DNA from: JASBSR01 sp963847575
GTDB lineage: Bacteria > Pseudomonadota > Gammaproteobacteria > SZUA-229
Reading direction: 5' to 3'
Assembly: GCA_963847575.1 (NCBI GenBank)
Contig: CAWKAL010000049.1
Coordinates: 1-38,301 of the forward strand
Length of the DNA stretch: 38,301 nucleotides
Shown in pieces: positions 7,577-16,083 of this stretch (the stretch's first letter is position 1; every line of letters starts with the position of its first letter). Below the pieces are notes generated by a model that ran no database searches, was not told the DNA's origin, and worked only from the letters and a program-made list of their open reading frames with translations. The position numbers were made by a program, and so were the translations under genes.

Positions 7577-9772
7577 ATGCGTGTGAATAAATATTTTGTC
7601 TGTGCCGCACTGTTGTATGTGTTTTGTGGGAATAATCTTACGCATGCCGCCTTCCCGATCTATGCTGATGGCGATCTTGCGCCGCTCGGTACACCTGATG
7701 GCCTGATAAATTCTGCCGATTTTCTTATTGCCAGTCGAATCGTGCTGGAGCAGCTGACAGCAACCGATCTTGAACTCTCACACGGCGATGTCTATCCGGT
7801 GGCTGCACCTGATGGCGAAATAAACATTCAGGATATGCTGCTGATTCAAAAGCGGGTGCTTGAACAGGGCGCGAATAATTACGTAGAAAATCTCGAACTG
7901 TTTGTTGATGGACCGGCCACGGTCAACGTCAACGGTTCTTCTGCCACCATCGTGGTTGATGGCTACACCGGGCCAGGCGCCACGGTAATCAGCGATCCAG
8001 ATTTTACTGATCCAGATGATCTGGGCAATACCCTCTGGAATGTCTCTATCAGTGGTGGTACGGCTAACGTTTTCATGGGTACGGGCGATCTGAGTGCTGA
8101 CCCCGTGCTGGATTCGGGTTTCGACTTTTCCGGTGCTGGCCTCGGCCAGCTTGTGTTTGATATCAAGGTCATCAGCATCTCGCCAACTGCAACCATGACG
8201 GTAAAAATCGACAGTGGCTACCCGAACCTGGGCCAGCTTGCACTGACGCCCGCGCAATACAGTGTCGGCAGCTGGCGCAGAGTTACGCTTAACTTTGCTG
8301 ATCTGCTCGCCAACCCGGGTCCCGGCGGTGCCACTCTTGATCTGAATAACGTGGTCAATGCATTTGTGATCGAAGTCACCGGCGGTGACGCGCATTTTTA
8401 CCTGGATAATATTTTTGTCAGTCACGCCTGTCCGCAGGACACGGTCTGTCATGCAACTATAAAGACTAAAGCGACATACTCACTGGTGTGGAGCGATGAA
8501 TTCGATGGTACCGCCCTCTCGACCGACAACTGGACGCATGAAACAGGTTACGCTGACTATGGCTGGGGCAATGACGAGTGGCAGCAATACACAAACTCTG
8601 CGAACAATTCGTCAGTTGCTGGTGGGCTGCTGACGATTTCTGCGCAATGCGCGTCGCCGCCGGCATGTGGCAAACGCAACGGCACCATCACCTCTGCAAG
8701 AATCATCACGCTCAACAAGTTTGCCTTTAAATTTGGAAAAGTTGAAGCGCGCATCAAGCCGCCGGTCGGCAACGGCGCCTGGCCGGCTTTCTGGATGCTG
8801 GGTAAAAATTTCCCCGTGATCGGCTGGCCTGAATCGGGCGAAGTGGATGTGATGGAAATTCATAACCTGTATTCAGATGAATTTACCACGCACTTCACCA
8901 TGCATTGGGATAATCCCGGCTGGATATATGATTCTCAATATAAAACATTACCTGATTCGCTGGGTGATGACTTTCATGTGTTCTCGGCAGAGTGGGATGC
9001 CGATGGCATCGTTGGCAAGATTGATGGCATCCCCTATTTCAGCAAGGCGATTAATCCGTCCACCATGGAAGAATTTTTAGAAGAGTTTTTCATGATACTC
9101 AACGTGGCCATTGGAGGCACCCTTGGCGGTGCACCTGATGCAAGCACGCCCTGGCCTCAAACCATGCTGGTTGATTATGTCAGGGTGTACCAGGAAGACG
9201 GTGGTGATGGCACCTATACGATTGGTGCACCGCCGCCAGCGCCTGAGCTGGGTGTTTACACTGAAAGCCATACACAATCGGTCCTGCCCTACAGCGGAAT
9301 TATCAACGGCGCCGATTTCGGCGGTAATGTCACCAATACCAATGAAAACAGCACGGCAGTACCGCCACTGGATGGCAGTGTTGTGCTGGCCGCCAATTTC
9401 ACCGATACAGGCAGGAGCTATGGCGGCTTTATATTCAACTTTACCCTGGGACGTGATATCTCGGCTTACCAGACGCTGAAGTTTGCTATCGATACATCAG
9501 CGATGCCAAATTTTGCCAACCTGACCATACAGATTGAAAACCCGAGTGGGGGGCAGCCTGCCCCGAAAGTATCACTGTCGAGTTACACACCGACAGTGTC
9601 AGCTAACTGGGCACTCTACGAGATACCGCTCAGTGATTTTCTGGGACAAGCGGTAGCACTCGATCTGAGCAACGTGCTGTACCTGGGTTTCTGGAATGCG
9701 AGAACAGCAGGTGGGCAGTTGACGTTTGGCACGCTGTATTTTGATGACATACATTTTGCCGGCGGTATGTAA
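7577..9772 (+). CDS. Secreted GH16 laminarinase-type beta-glucanase with dockerin-like repeats
   Basis: A 731-aa exported enzyme expected to cut beta-1,3-(1,4-)glucans such as laminarin. Order: signal peptide (1-24); two dockerin-like calcium-loop repeats (about 30-57 and 69-95, each with a G/A-x-P-D-G-x-I-N core and a following helix); a beta-sandwich region (about 105-290); the GH16 domain (about 300-545); and a C-terminal jelly-roll-like module (about 560-731). The GH16 signature GEVDVMEIH gives Glu422 as nucleophile, Asp424, and Glu427 as acid/base. There is no PEP-CTERM or other anchor at the C-terminus. The gene follows three PEP-CTERM genes and faces a GPH symporter gene, consistent with glucan breakdown and uptake. 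The ribosome site is modest (GGA). Confidence 0.9.
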   Translation: MRVNKYFVCAALLYVFCGNNLTHAAFPIYADGDLAPLGTPDGLINSADFLIASRIVLEQLTATDLELSHGDVYPVAAPDGEINIQDMLLIQKRVLEQGANNYVENLELFVDGPATVNVNGSSATIVVDGYTGPGATVISDPDFTDPDDLGNTLWNVSISGGTANVFMGTGDLSADPVLDSGFDFSGAGLGQLVFDIKVISISPTATMTVKIDSGYPNLGQLALTPAQYSVGSWRRVTLNFADLLANPGPGGATLDLNNVVNAFVIEVTGGDAHFYLDNIFVSHACPQDTVCHATIKTKATYSLVWSDEFDGTALSTDNWTHETGYADYGWGNDEWQQYTNSANNSSVAGGLLTISAQCASPPACGKRNGTITSARIITLNKFAFKFGKVEARIKPPVGNGAWPAFWMLGKNFPVIGWPESGEVDVMEIHNLYSDEFTTHFTMHWDNPGWIYDSQYKTLPDSLGDDFHVFSAEWDADGIVGKIDGIPYFSKAINPSTMEEFLEEFFMILNVAIGGTLGGAPDASTPWPQTMLVDYVRVYQEDGGDGTYTIGAPPPAPELGVYTESHTQSVLPYSGIINGADFGGNVTNTNENSTAVPPLDGSVVLAANFTDTGRSYGGFIFNFTLGRDISAYQTLKFAIDTSAMPNFANLTIQIENPSGGQPAPKVSLSSYTPTVSANWALYEIPLSDFLGQAVALDLSNVLYLGFWNARTAGGQLTFGTLYFDDIHFAGGM

Positions 9773-9820
9773 GGTTTACTCTCCAGCTGATAGTGCCAGT
9801 TTATTGCAAGGCGGTGGCTT

Positions 9821-9865
9821 AACTCAGCACAGATGATCTCATCATCATTTGTGCTGAGTTTTTTT
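9821..9865. terminator. Bidirectional terminator between laminarinase and GPH symporter
   Basis: An 11-base stem (AACTCAGCACA with TGTGCTGAGTT), extended by an inner GATGAT/ATCATC stem, is followed by a run of T on the plus strand. It lies between convergent genes, and the T-run overlaps the stop codon of the minus-strand symporter. Confidence 0.8.
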
Positions 9866-11249
9866 AGCCAGGCACATCGTTTGCGCGATGACGCAACCTC
9901 AGTTCTGCCTCGACGGTTCTGATCTTCTCATCGCTAAGCGGGTAAAACACGATAACGATCGCACTGGCGGTTGCCAGCAATGCAGGAAATACGCTGAACA
10001 TCAGGCGTATGCCGTAAATTGATGTTTCGGTTTGTACTTCGTTGGCAATGAAGCCAAACAACGAAAGAATGATGCCCGACAATCCCGCGCCGACCGCCAG
10101 CCCCAGCTTCTGGGCAAACTGTAATGCAGAAAACACCAGCGCCGTGGTACGCCGTCCGGACTTCCACTCGCCATAGTCGGCGGTGTCGGCATACATCGCC
10201 CACACCAGTGCCGGTGTCGGGCCGACAATGAAGGTGCCGATCATGTTAACAACGACCATGAGCCAGTACTGGTCCGGCGGAATAACAAAAAACACCGCCA
10301 TGGAAAGCGCGTTCAGCAGGGTCAGCACAATCATCAGGTTGCGTTTACCGTAGCGATGCGCCAGCACCCGGGTAAACGCAATGCCACCGATCATGGCGAA
10401 CAGTCCCAGCGACATGAACACGGCGGTTTTGTCGAATATCAGGAAAATGGCCGTGCCATCATCGCCCACGTAATACTTGAAATAATAAATGATTGCGCCA
10501 TTGCGCACGGCGACGTTCATCAGTGTGAAAATGGCGGCCAGAAACAGCGCCAGCCATGGGCCGTTGTGAAGCATGGCCCTGAAATCCAGCTTCAGGCTGG
10601 ATTTTTTTTGCAGTGGTTTAACGCGTTCGCGCGTGCTGGCAAAGGTGATCCAGAACAATGCAATCGACAGCCCTGCAAACAGCATCATGGTCAGTCGAAA
10701 GCCCTCGGCTTCATCACCTCCGCCAAGGATGGTTTTCAACGGGGTCACAAAGGTTCCAATGACCCAGGCCGCGCTGAATGCGCATATAAAACGATAACTC
10801 GAGACCGAGGTGCGCTCCAGCGAACTCGGTGAGATCACGCCCATCAGCGCCGAGTACGGGATGTTAATCGCAGTGTAAGCCAGCATCATCAGGGTGTAGG
10901 TCACGTAGGCGTAGATCAGTTTTCCATCCGGCGACAGGTCGGGATTGGCGAACATGGCATAGCCCAGCACGCCGTAGGGCACGGCGACCCATAATAAATA
11001 CGGGCGAAATTTTCCCCAGCGCGATTCAGTGCGGTCAGCAATGACACCCATCAACGGGTCGCTGATGGCATCGATCACCTTGGTGGCAATGAACATGATC
11101 CCGACCGCGGCCGGATCGAGGCCAAAAATGTCGGTGTAATAATAAAGCAGGAATATATTAAAAAACTGGAAGAAAAAGTTTGAAGCTGTATCACCGAGGC
11201 CGTAGCCGAGTTTTTCGCCAAACGTCAGCGCCCTGTCTGGTGCATTCAT
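9864..11249 (-). CDS. GPH-family (MelB-like) sugar:cation symporter
   Basis: A 461-aa inner-membrane transporter of the glycoside-pentoside-hexuronide:cation symporter family. The N-terminus is typical: LTFGEKLGYGLGDTASNFFFQF, then YYTDIFGLDPAAVG and the signature DAISDPLMGVIADRT-RWGKFRPYLLW. About twelve hydrophobic segments follow, with GRRTTALVFSALQFAQKLG in the second half. A GAGGG site precedes the ATG. Its convergence with the laminarinase gene suggests import of glucan oligosaccharides or the derived glucosides; the substrate is inference. A roughly 50-base spacer separates it from the next minus-strand gene, so they could share a transcript. Confidence 0.88.
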   Translation of the reverse strand: MNAPDRALTFGEKLGYGLGDTASNFFFQFFNIFLLYYYTDIFGLDPAAVGIMFIATKVIDAISDPLMGVIADRTESRWGKFRPYLLWVAVPYGVLGYAMFANPDLSPDGKLIYAYVTYTLMMLAYTAINIPYSALMGVISPSSLERTSVSSYRFICAFSAAWVIGTFVTPLKTILGGGDEAEGFRLTMMLFAGLSIALFWITFASTRERVKPLQKKSSLKLDFRAMLHNGPWLALFLAAIFTLMNVAVRNGAIIYYFKYYVGDDGTAIFLIFDKTAVFMSLGLFAMIGGIAFTRVLAHRYGKRNLMIVLTLLNALSMAVFFVIPPDQYWLMVVVNMIGTFIVGPTPALVWAMYADTADYGEWKSGRRTTALVFSALQFAQKLGLAVGAGLSGIILSLFGFIANEVQTETSIYGIRLMFSVFPALLATASAIVIVFYPLSDEKIRTVEAELRLRHRANDVPG

Positions 11250-11304
11250 TGATAACCCTCATTGGTCGATTAAATGCAACCGCTGCATTGCAGTTGCAGG
11301 TACT

Positions 11305-12582
11305 TTAATCACTGGGTAAAAGCGCTTCCAGTTGCGTGACCACCTCGGGGCTATCCCAGTAGATAGCACCGTTAACACCATACTCGATTTTGCCCTCTGC
11401 GCCTATAACAAAGGTGGCAGGAAACACCAGTACATTCCAGGCGGCAGCAACCCGACCATCGCTATCGAGCAATACCGGAAAATCCACCTTTACCATTTGC
11501 ATAAAATCGCGAATACGTTGTTCGTCTTCGGCGTAGTTGACTGAAATCAGTTCGAATGGCCTGCCCTGCATTTTTTCGCGCAGGTGATTGAGCGAAGGAA
11601 TTTCTTCGACACAGGGCGTACACCAGCTTGCCCAGAAATTTATCAGCGTGACCTTGCCGCGATAATCATCGCGTTTGAATTGTTCGCCGAGTGAATTCTT
11701 GAGATCAAGTGCAGCGGGTTGCGGCTTGCCTTTAAAGGGTTTCAGCGTGATATCCAGCCCGCCGGGTTTACCCGGACTGGCATCGGCCAGGACCGCAACC
11801 GGCGGTGGCATTGTCATACCATCGAGTACCCGTATTACACGCGGCAGTTCACTCACCAGTGACTTGAGCACCTTGTGTGTTTCTGGCGCATTGTCTTCGT
11901 TGTAAAACACACCGGTGACGCCGGGCAAAACTTTAAGCATGATTTTTGCACCCCCGGTTTCGAGTTGTTCCATGGTGGCGTCGAGTTGCCAGCGATTGCC
12001 GCGTTTGCCCGACTGGTAGAGCATGATCGGGATATTGGTTGCGCTCGCAATCGGATCGTAAACCGGGGGTAGCCCCAGATCCGGTGTGCTGCTGTAAAGT
12101 TCGGGCGAAAACAGCACCGCGCCGGCAAGGTACGGATCCGGGTGGTTAGTATTTGTATAAAACTGTTGTTGCCAGATGCGTGCACCGCGCAATACCGGCA
12201 GTGCGCCGTTTGCACGTGTCATCAGCACCACTGTTTTACCCGTGCGCGAATGCGCTGCTGAAACAAGTCCCGCAACGTAACGGCCATCCATTGCGCGCAA
12301 CGTGCTGGTACTTTTTGGAAGGAACAGGCTTTCGGCAAGATCGATATGCCAGACTTCGAGGCCGCGTGCAGATAATTTCTGCGCCAGTTGATACGCGCGT
12401 TCGTGGGTACCATAACCGGGCGTGACCCAGAGCAGCAGGTGCGTGCCGTCTGCAGGAAACTGCAGTACATCGAGTTCATGTTCGAGTACATTAACGCTGA
12501 TGCTATTCGCACCTGGCTCAGCATGTAACTGCGTGTTGAGTAACAGCGAACCAAACAATAGCAAGCAGTAACGCAGGCGCAT
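11305..12582 (-). CDS. Hydrolase-like domain fused to TlpA-type thioredoxin
   Basis: An exported 425-aa two-domain protein. After a signal peptide (MRLRYCLLLFGSLLLNTQLHA) comes an alpha/beta-hydrolase-like region of about 230 residues in which the place of the nucleophile elbow reads MTRANGA, without a serine, so it is probably not a working esterase. The C-terminal ~140 residues are a TlpA/ResA thioredoxin fold with WCTPC (Cys321 and Cys324) and the cis-proline block VFPATFVI. Reduction or oxidation of periplasmic disulfides is the likely role, in line with the dsbB gene upstream. An ATG at 12621 overlaps the end of the sdaA remnant and could be the coupled start; I prefer 12582 because the signal peptide begins there, although neither has a clear ribosome site. 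Confidence 0.75.
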   Translation of the reverse strand: MRLRYCLLLFGSLLLNTQLHAEPGANSISVNVLEHELDVLQFPADGTHLLLWVTPGYGTHERAYQLAQKLSARGLEVWHIDLAESLFLPKSTSTLRAMDGRYVAGLVSAAHSRTGKTVVLMTRANGALPVLRGARIWQQQFYTNTNHPDPYLAGAVLFSPELYSSTPDLGLPPVYDPIASATNIPIMLYQSGKRGNRWQLDATMEQLETGGAKIMLKVLPGVTGVFYNEDNAPETHKVLKSLVSELPRVIRVLDGMTMPPPVAVLADASPGKPGGLDITLKPFKGKPQPAALDLKNSLGEQFKRDDYRGKVTLINFWASWCTPCVEEIPSLNHLREKMQGRPFELISVNYAEDEQRIRDFMQMVKVDFPVLLDSDGRVAAAWNVLVFPATFVIGAEGKIEYGVNGAIYWDSPEVVTQLEALLPSD

Positions 12583-12614
12583 TATGTTTTTAAAACCACG
12601 GCTGTGGAAAACAC

Positions 12615-12832
12615 TCAGCATTTGATCACGTTCACTGCCAGGCCACCGCGCGCGATTTCCTTGTACTTGTCCTGCATATCGTGCCCGGTATCGAGCATGG
12701 TTTTGATGACCCGGTCGAGCGAGACAAAATGTTTGCCATCACCGCGCAGTGCGAGTCGCGCATCGGCCCGACGCTATGCGAACTCGACGGGCCGATGCCG
12801 ATAGTAAACAGTTCAAAAACGCTCAGCTTCAT
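12615..12832 (-). pseudogene. sdaA: Deletion remnant of L-serine dehydratase
   Basis: Two ends of an iron-sulfur L-serine ammonia-lyase joined by loss of the middle. The first ~28 codons give MKLSVFELFTIGIGPSSSH plus SVGPMR, the family's N-terminal signature. After a junction near 12752-12758 the frame changes and reads ALRGDGKHFVSLDRVIKTM, then DTGHDMQDKYKE and RGGLAVNVIKC before a stop at 12615-12617, which is the family's C-terminus. About 380 internal residues, including the cluster and active-site region, are missing. Its ATG overlaps the dsbB stop (ATGA) and its stop overlaps a possible start of the TlpA fusion (ATGCTGA), so it was once part of a tightly coupled operon. Confidence 0.88.
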
Positions 12833-13338
12833 TCGGATCGAGTCACCAGCATGACCACGCTAAGCAACAGGCTCACCACCAGTAACACGCTGGACATAAC
12901 CAGCAGGGCTTCAGCCATGGTAATGCCGAACAGTAACTCGGGGGTATAACCGCAGGTGGTTTTGACTTCAAACACCGCTGGCCACCAGCGGTCCAGCGCC
13001 AGCCACGACGGCAGGCCAAGGTCGAAACCGCAGGTCGAGATAATAAAGCCACGCTCGGTTCCGAGGAGTTGCCAGGCACGTTCCAGCATGCCGGCCATGA
13101 TACCGGCGACCAGCAGATGTGCCAGCGCGCAGCTAACACGCGATCTGCGTACCACGAAACCGAATAGCGCCAGCAGGATAAGCCCCAGCACCCAGAGCCG
13201 CACCTGGATACACATTACACAGGGCGGATAATCCAGCACATGCTGATATAACAGCGCCGTGGCCTCGAACAAAATCCCCAGCAGGAGCAGCCCCAGCCAG
13301 TAAAAGCGGTGTCTGCCCAGCTCAAAAAGTTTATGCAT
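12829..13338 (-). CDS. dsbB: DsbB-family disulfide bond formation protein
   Basis: A 169-aa inner-membrane quinone reductase that reoxidises DsbA. Four hydrophobic helices are visible. The first periplasmic loop has CVMC within YPPCVMCIQVRLW, and the second loop has a cysteine in STCGFDLGLPSWL and another in KTTCGYTPELLFG, the full set of four redox cysteines. I chose the ATG at 13338 (MHKLFELGRHRFYW) over one at 13377 because an AGGT ribosome-type site lies before it and it matches family length. The stop codon overlaps the start of the sdaA remnant. It is divergent from the TIGR02647 gene. Confidence 0.88.
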   Translation of the reverse strand: MHKLFELGRHRFYWLGLLLLGILFEATALLYQHVLDYPPCVMCIQVRLWVLGLILLALFGFVVRRSRVSCALAHLLVAGIMAGMLERAWQLLGTERGFIISTCGFDLGLPSWLALDRWWPAVFEVKTTCGYTPELLFGITMAEALLVMSSVLLVVSLLLSVVMLVTRSE

Positions 13339-13393
13339 AACTCGGTTACCTGTTGGTTTCGCGGAATTATAATACATGGTTTTAGCTGGCTTA

Positions 13394-13421
13394 TTGCAAA
13401 GTGCCAGCGCCCTGTTAGTAT
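13394..13421 (+). promoter_or_regulatory. Candidate sigma-70 promoter of the TIGR02647 gene
   Basis: TTGCAA (13394-13399) and TAGTAT (13416-13421) are 16 bases apart and 42 bases ahead of the ATG at 13463. The match is moderate and no start site is known. Confidence 0.4.
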
Positions 13422-13462
13422 GGTCGCCCGTTTTATAGAACTTATCGACAAAGAGGTGCCTG

Positions 13463-13711
13463 ATGCCCTACTCACCTGAACAAATGCACGAACTTGATGT
13501 GCTGATTCGATATAACCTTGCTACCAACCTGCAGGGCATAAAGGTTCATAAAAACGCAAATCCGGAAATTATCGAGGCGGTATCTCGGCTGTATCAAAAA
13601 GGCCTGCTGACCCAGCGTGATGGCGGCTATCTGACAGACCTGGGTAGATCGGCAGCCGAGCATGCGCAGGCCCTGATGCTCATGCTGGCGCCGCACAGTA
13701 TGGCGAGTTAG
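13463..13711 (+). CDS. TIGR02647 family small protein
   Basis: An 82-aa protein of the TIGR02647 family, known only from Gammaproteobacteria and sometimes labelled a DNA-binding protein without proof. The family pattern is clear: an N-terminal LDVLIRYNLATNLQGIKVH, the middle ANPEIIEAVSRLYQKGLL and the end GGYLTDLGRSAAEHAQAL. An AGAGGTG ribosome site precedes the ATG. It has no signal peptide or membrane segment. It is useful as a taxonomic marker; its function is unknown. Confidence 0.9.
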   Translation: MPYSPEQMHELDVLIRYNLATNLQGIKVHKNANPEIIEAVSRLYQKGLLTQRDGGYLTDLGRSAAEHAQALMLMLAPHSMAS

Positions 13712-14004
13712 CATCTAACACTCATATAAACAAGGCGTTAAAATCATCAGTTAAGACAGTTTTTAGCTCGAAAAGAGCCATACTTCCTCACGAAAAAGCA
13801 GCGCACAGCCGCCCTGACCGGCAGCGTTCATACCGACATCTTCAGCCCTGCTGGCGATTATTTTCAGACAGATGACTATGTCTGCCAATCTGGCAGTATA
13901 TCTATTCAAAAGTACACATTATTAGAATCTTAAGTAAATGAATTACTTGAGTTTTATGATGTCAGATACAATTCCCTGGAATACTGCATATACTCGTTCT
14001 ATAT

Positions 14005-16083
14005 GTGCCTGAAAATACAGCCGTGACCGATAACACCTTATTAGAGAAACAGGTTCTACCCCTGTTCGAATCAACTCGACTGGGTGGTTTGGCCAATATT
14101 TTTGCTGTGTGGCTGGTCTACGGCCTGGTTATCGGCTCGCATCACGAGGAGAACGCACTCTACCTCGGCATTGTTATCACAACACTCTCGCTTATCCGCA
14201 TCCTGATATCAGATCACTACCTGCGTGTGCGTGATCCCAGGTTGAAACGCTACCTCGCCAGCCAGCTGCTGCTGACATTTTCCATCGGTGTGGCCTGGGG
14301 CCTGTTTGCGCTCATGCAGTCAGCCCAGGAAGACGCCGCTATCCGCAACATGGTGTTCCTGATTAATTTCGGCATGATCGCCGGCAGTCTTGCAACCCTG
14401 TCAGTCTGGGTGCCGGTGTATGTTGCCTATATCACGCCCCAGGCGGTCTGCATATTTGCCGTGCTCGCTATCCAGGGCACCAACCTGAGCCTGTATATGG
14501 CGGCCGCGTTTTTTATTTTTATTATTATCATGATTACCGCCAGCCTGGGCGTCAATCGAAGTCACCGCCACGAGTTGCAGCTCAATATTAAAAACAAGGA
14601 GCTGATCGATGACCTGCATAATGAAGTACAGCACAGAATTCAGACCCAGGAACAATTAGAAGACAGCAAGCGCCACCTGGAACAAAAAGTAAAAGAACGT
14701 ACCCAGGAGCTGGAACACATCAATGATAATTTGACCCAGGAAATTCTGGAAAAACAAAAAGCAGAAGAAAGCCTGGAATATATTGCCTACCACGATGAGC
14801 TGACCGGCCTGCCAAACAAGAACCTGCTGGTAGACCGTATTAACCACTCGATCGAAACCGCACATCGAAACAGACAAAAGCTGGGTATTCTGTTTCTTGA
14901 TCTCGACAGGTTCAAGGCCATTAACGACAGCCTCGGGCACATCATTGGTGACAAGTTAATCCAGGAAGTCGCTAATCGCTTATTACATACATTACGAAAG
15001 GAAGATACCATCTCTCGAAATGGCGGCGATGAATTTGTTGTGGTCATTCAGCGCATGGACAATACCGATGAAGCCATTCTGATTGCACAGAAACTCATCG
15101 AAAATCTCACCAGCATATTTGAGATCGACTCACACAAAATACATATTGGCGCGAGCATTGGCATCAGTGTATATCCGAACGATGGTGACTCCGCACTGGC
15201 CTTGCTCAGAAATGCCGATACGGCGATGTTCAGCGCAAAAAAAGCCGGTGGCAATCGCCTGCAATTTTATGATGAAAGCATGTCAAACAAATTGCGCGAG
15301 CGCCTGGTGCTGGAAAATGAACTGCATTACGCGCTCGAGCGCGACGAATTTCACATGATGTATCAGCCACAGGTCAATTGCATTACAGGTGAAACCGTTG
15401 GATTTGAAGCCTTGTTGCGCTGGACAAACAAAGAACTCGGCCTGGTTGGCCCGGACCGCTTTATCCCCCTGCTCGAAGAAACCGGGCTGATTTACACGGT
15501 AGGTGAATGGGTCATCCAGGATGTCATTCGTTATATTAAATCCGGCCATGTGGGTAATGCACGCATTTCGGTCAACCTGTCGGCATTGCAATGCGGTGAT
15601 ATCAGCCTGGTGAATTTTATTAATGAAAAGGTGCATCAGGCCGGTGTTAATCCTGCGCAATTAGAATTTGAAATAACCGAATCTTTGCTGATTAATGATT
15701 TCGAAACGACAGAAATCTTTTTGAATGAACTCCACAAAGCCGGCTGCTCGATTGCACTGGATGACTTTGGCACGGGGTATACTTCGATGAGCTACCTGAC
15801 TCGCCTGCCGATTGACAGCATCAAGGTCGATCAAAGTTTTGTCAGGGGAATAGACACCAATGTCACGCTAAAGAACATAGCCCGGGCGATTGTGAACATG
15901 AGCTCCAGTCTTGGCCTGAGTAATATATTCGAGGGCGTAGAAACTGAAGCTGAACTTGATGTTATTAAAAAATTAAACGGAGCCGTGGTGCAGGGTTTTC
16001 TTTATAGCAAGCCACTCGATGCACACGGCGTCAGTGACTGGATGCACGCTGACAGGATGCACAACATTAAAAAGCAGTGCTAA
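14005..16083 (+). CDS. Membrane GGDEF-EAL c-di-GMP enzyme
   Basis: A 692-aa inner-membrane protein that may make and break c-di-GMP. Residues about 28-180 hold six hydrophobic helices of unassigned sensor type, followed by a coiled coil (about 185-255). The GGDEF domain is intact, with NGGDEF at residues 339-344. The EAL domain is intact too, with EAL at 468-470 and ITESLL, DDFGTGYTSMSYL and IKVDQSFV downstream. With both motifs kept, either activity is possible. The start is uncertain: the frame opens at a GTG at 14005 with no obvious ribosome site, and a second GTG lies at 14023. The 3' end overlaps the convergent ketoacyl synthase gene by four bases. The neighbouring DSF synthase suggests a link between the two signals. 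Confidence 0.88.
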   Translation: MPENTAVTDNTLLEKQVLPLFESTRLGGLANIFAVWLVYGLVIGSHHEENALYLGIVITTLSLIRILISDHYLRVRDPRLKRYLASQLLLTFSIGVAWGLFALMQSAQEDAAIRNMVFLINFGMIAGSLATLSVWVPVYVAYITPQAVCIFAVLAIQGTNLSLYMAAAFFIFIIIMITASLGVNRSHRHELQLNIKNKELIDDLHNEVQHRIQTQEQLEDSKRHLEQKVKERTQELEHINDNLTQEILEKQKAEESLEYIAYHDELTGLPNKNLLVDRINHSIETAHRNRQKLGILFLDLDRFKAINDSLGHIIGDKLIQEVANRLLHTLRKEDTISRNGGDEFVVVIQRMDNTDEAILIAQKLIENLTSIFEIDSHKIHIGASIGISVYPNDGDSALALLRNADTAMFSAKKAGGNRLQFYDESMSNKLRERLVLENELHYALERDEFHMMYQPQVNCITGETVGFEALLRWTNKELGLVGPDRFIPLLEETGLIYTVGEWVIQDVIRYIKSGHVGNARISVNLSALQCGDISLVNFINEKVHQAGVNPAQLEFEITESLLINDFETTEIFLNELHKAGCSIALDDFGTGYTSMSYLTRLPIDSIKVDQSFVRGIDTNVTLKNIARAIVNMSSSLGLSNIFEGVETEAELDVIKKLNGAVVQGFLYSKPLDAHGVSDWMHADRMHNIKKQC

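Noticed and set aside
7778..8452. Long minus-strand open frame of 224 codons inside the laminarinase gene
   Set aside because: It lies opposite clear coding sequence and its composition is that of an antisense shadow.
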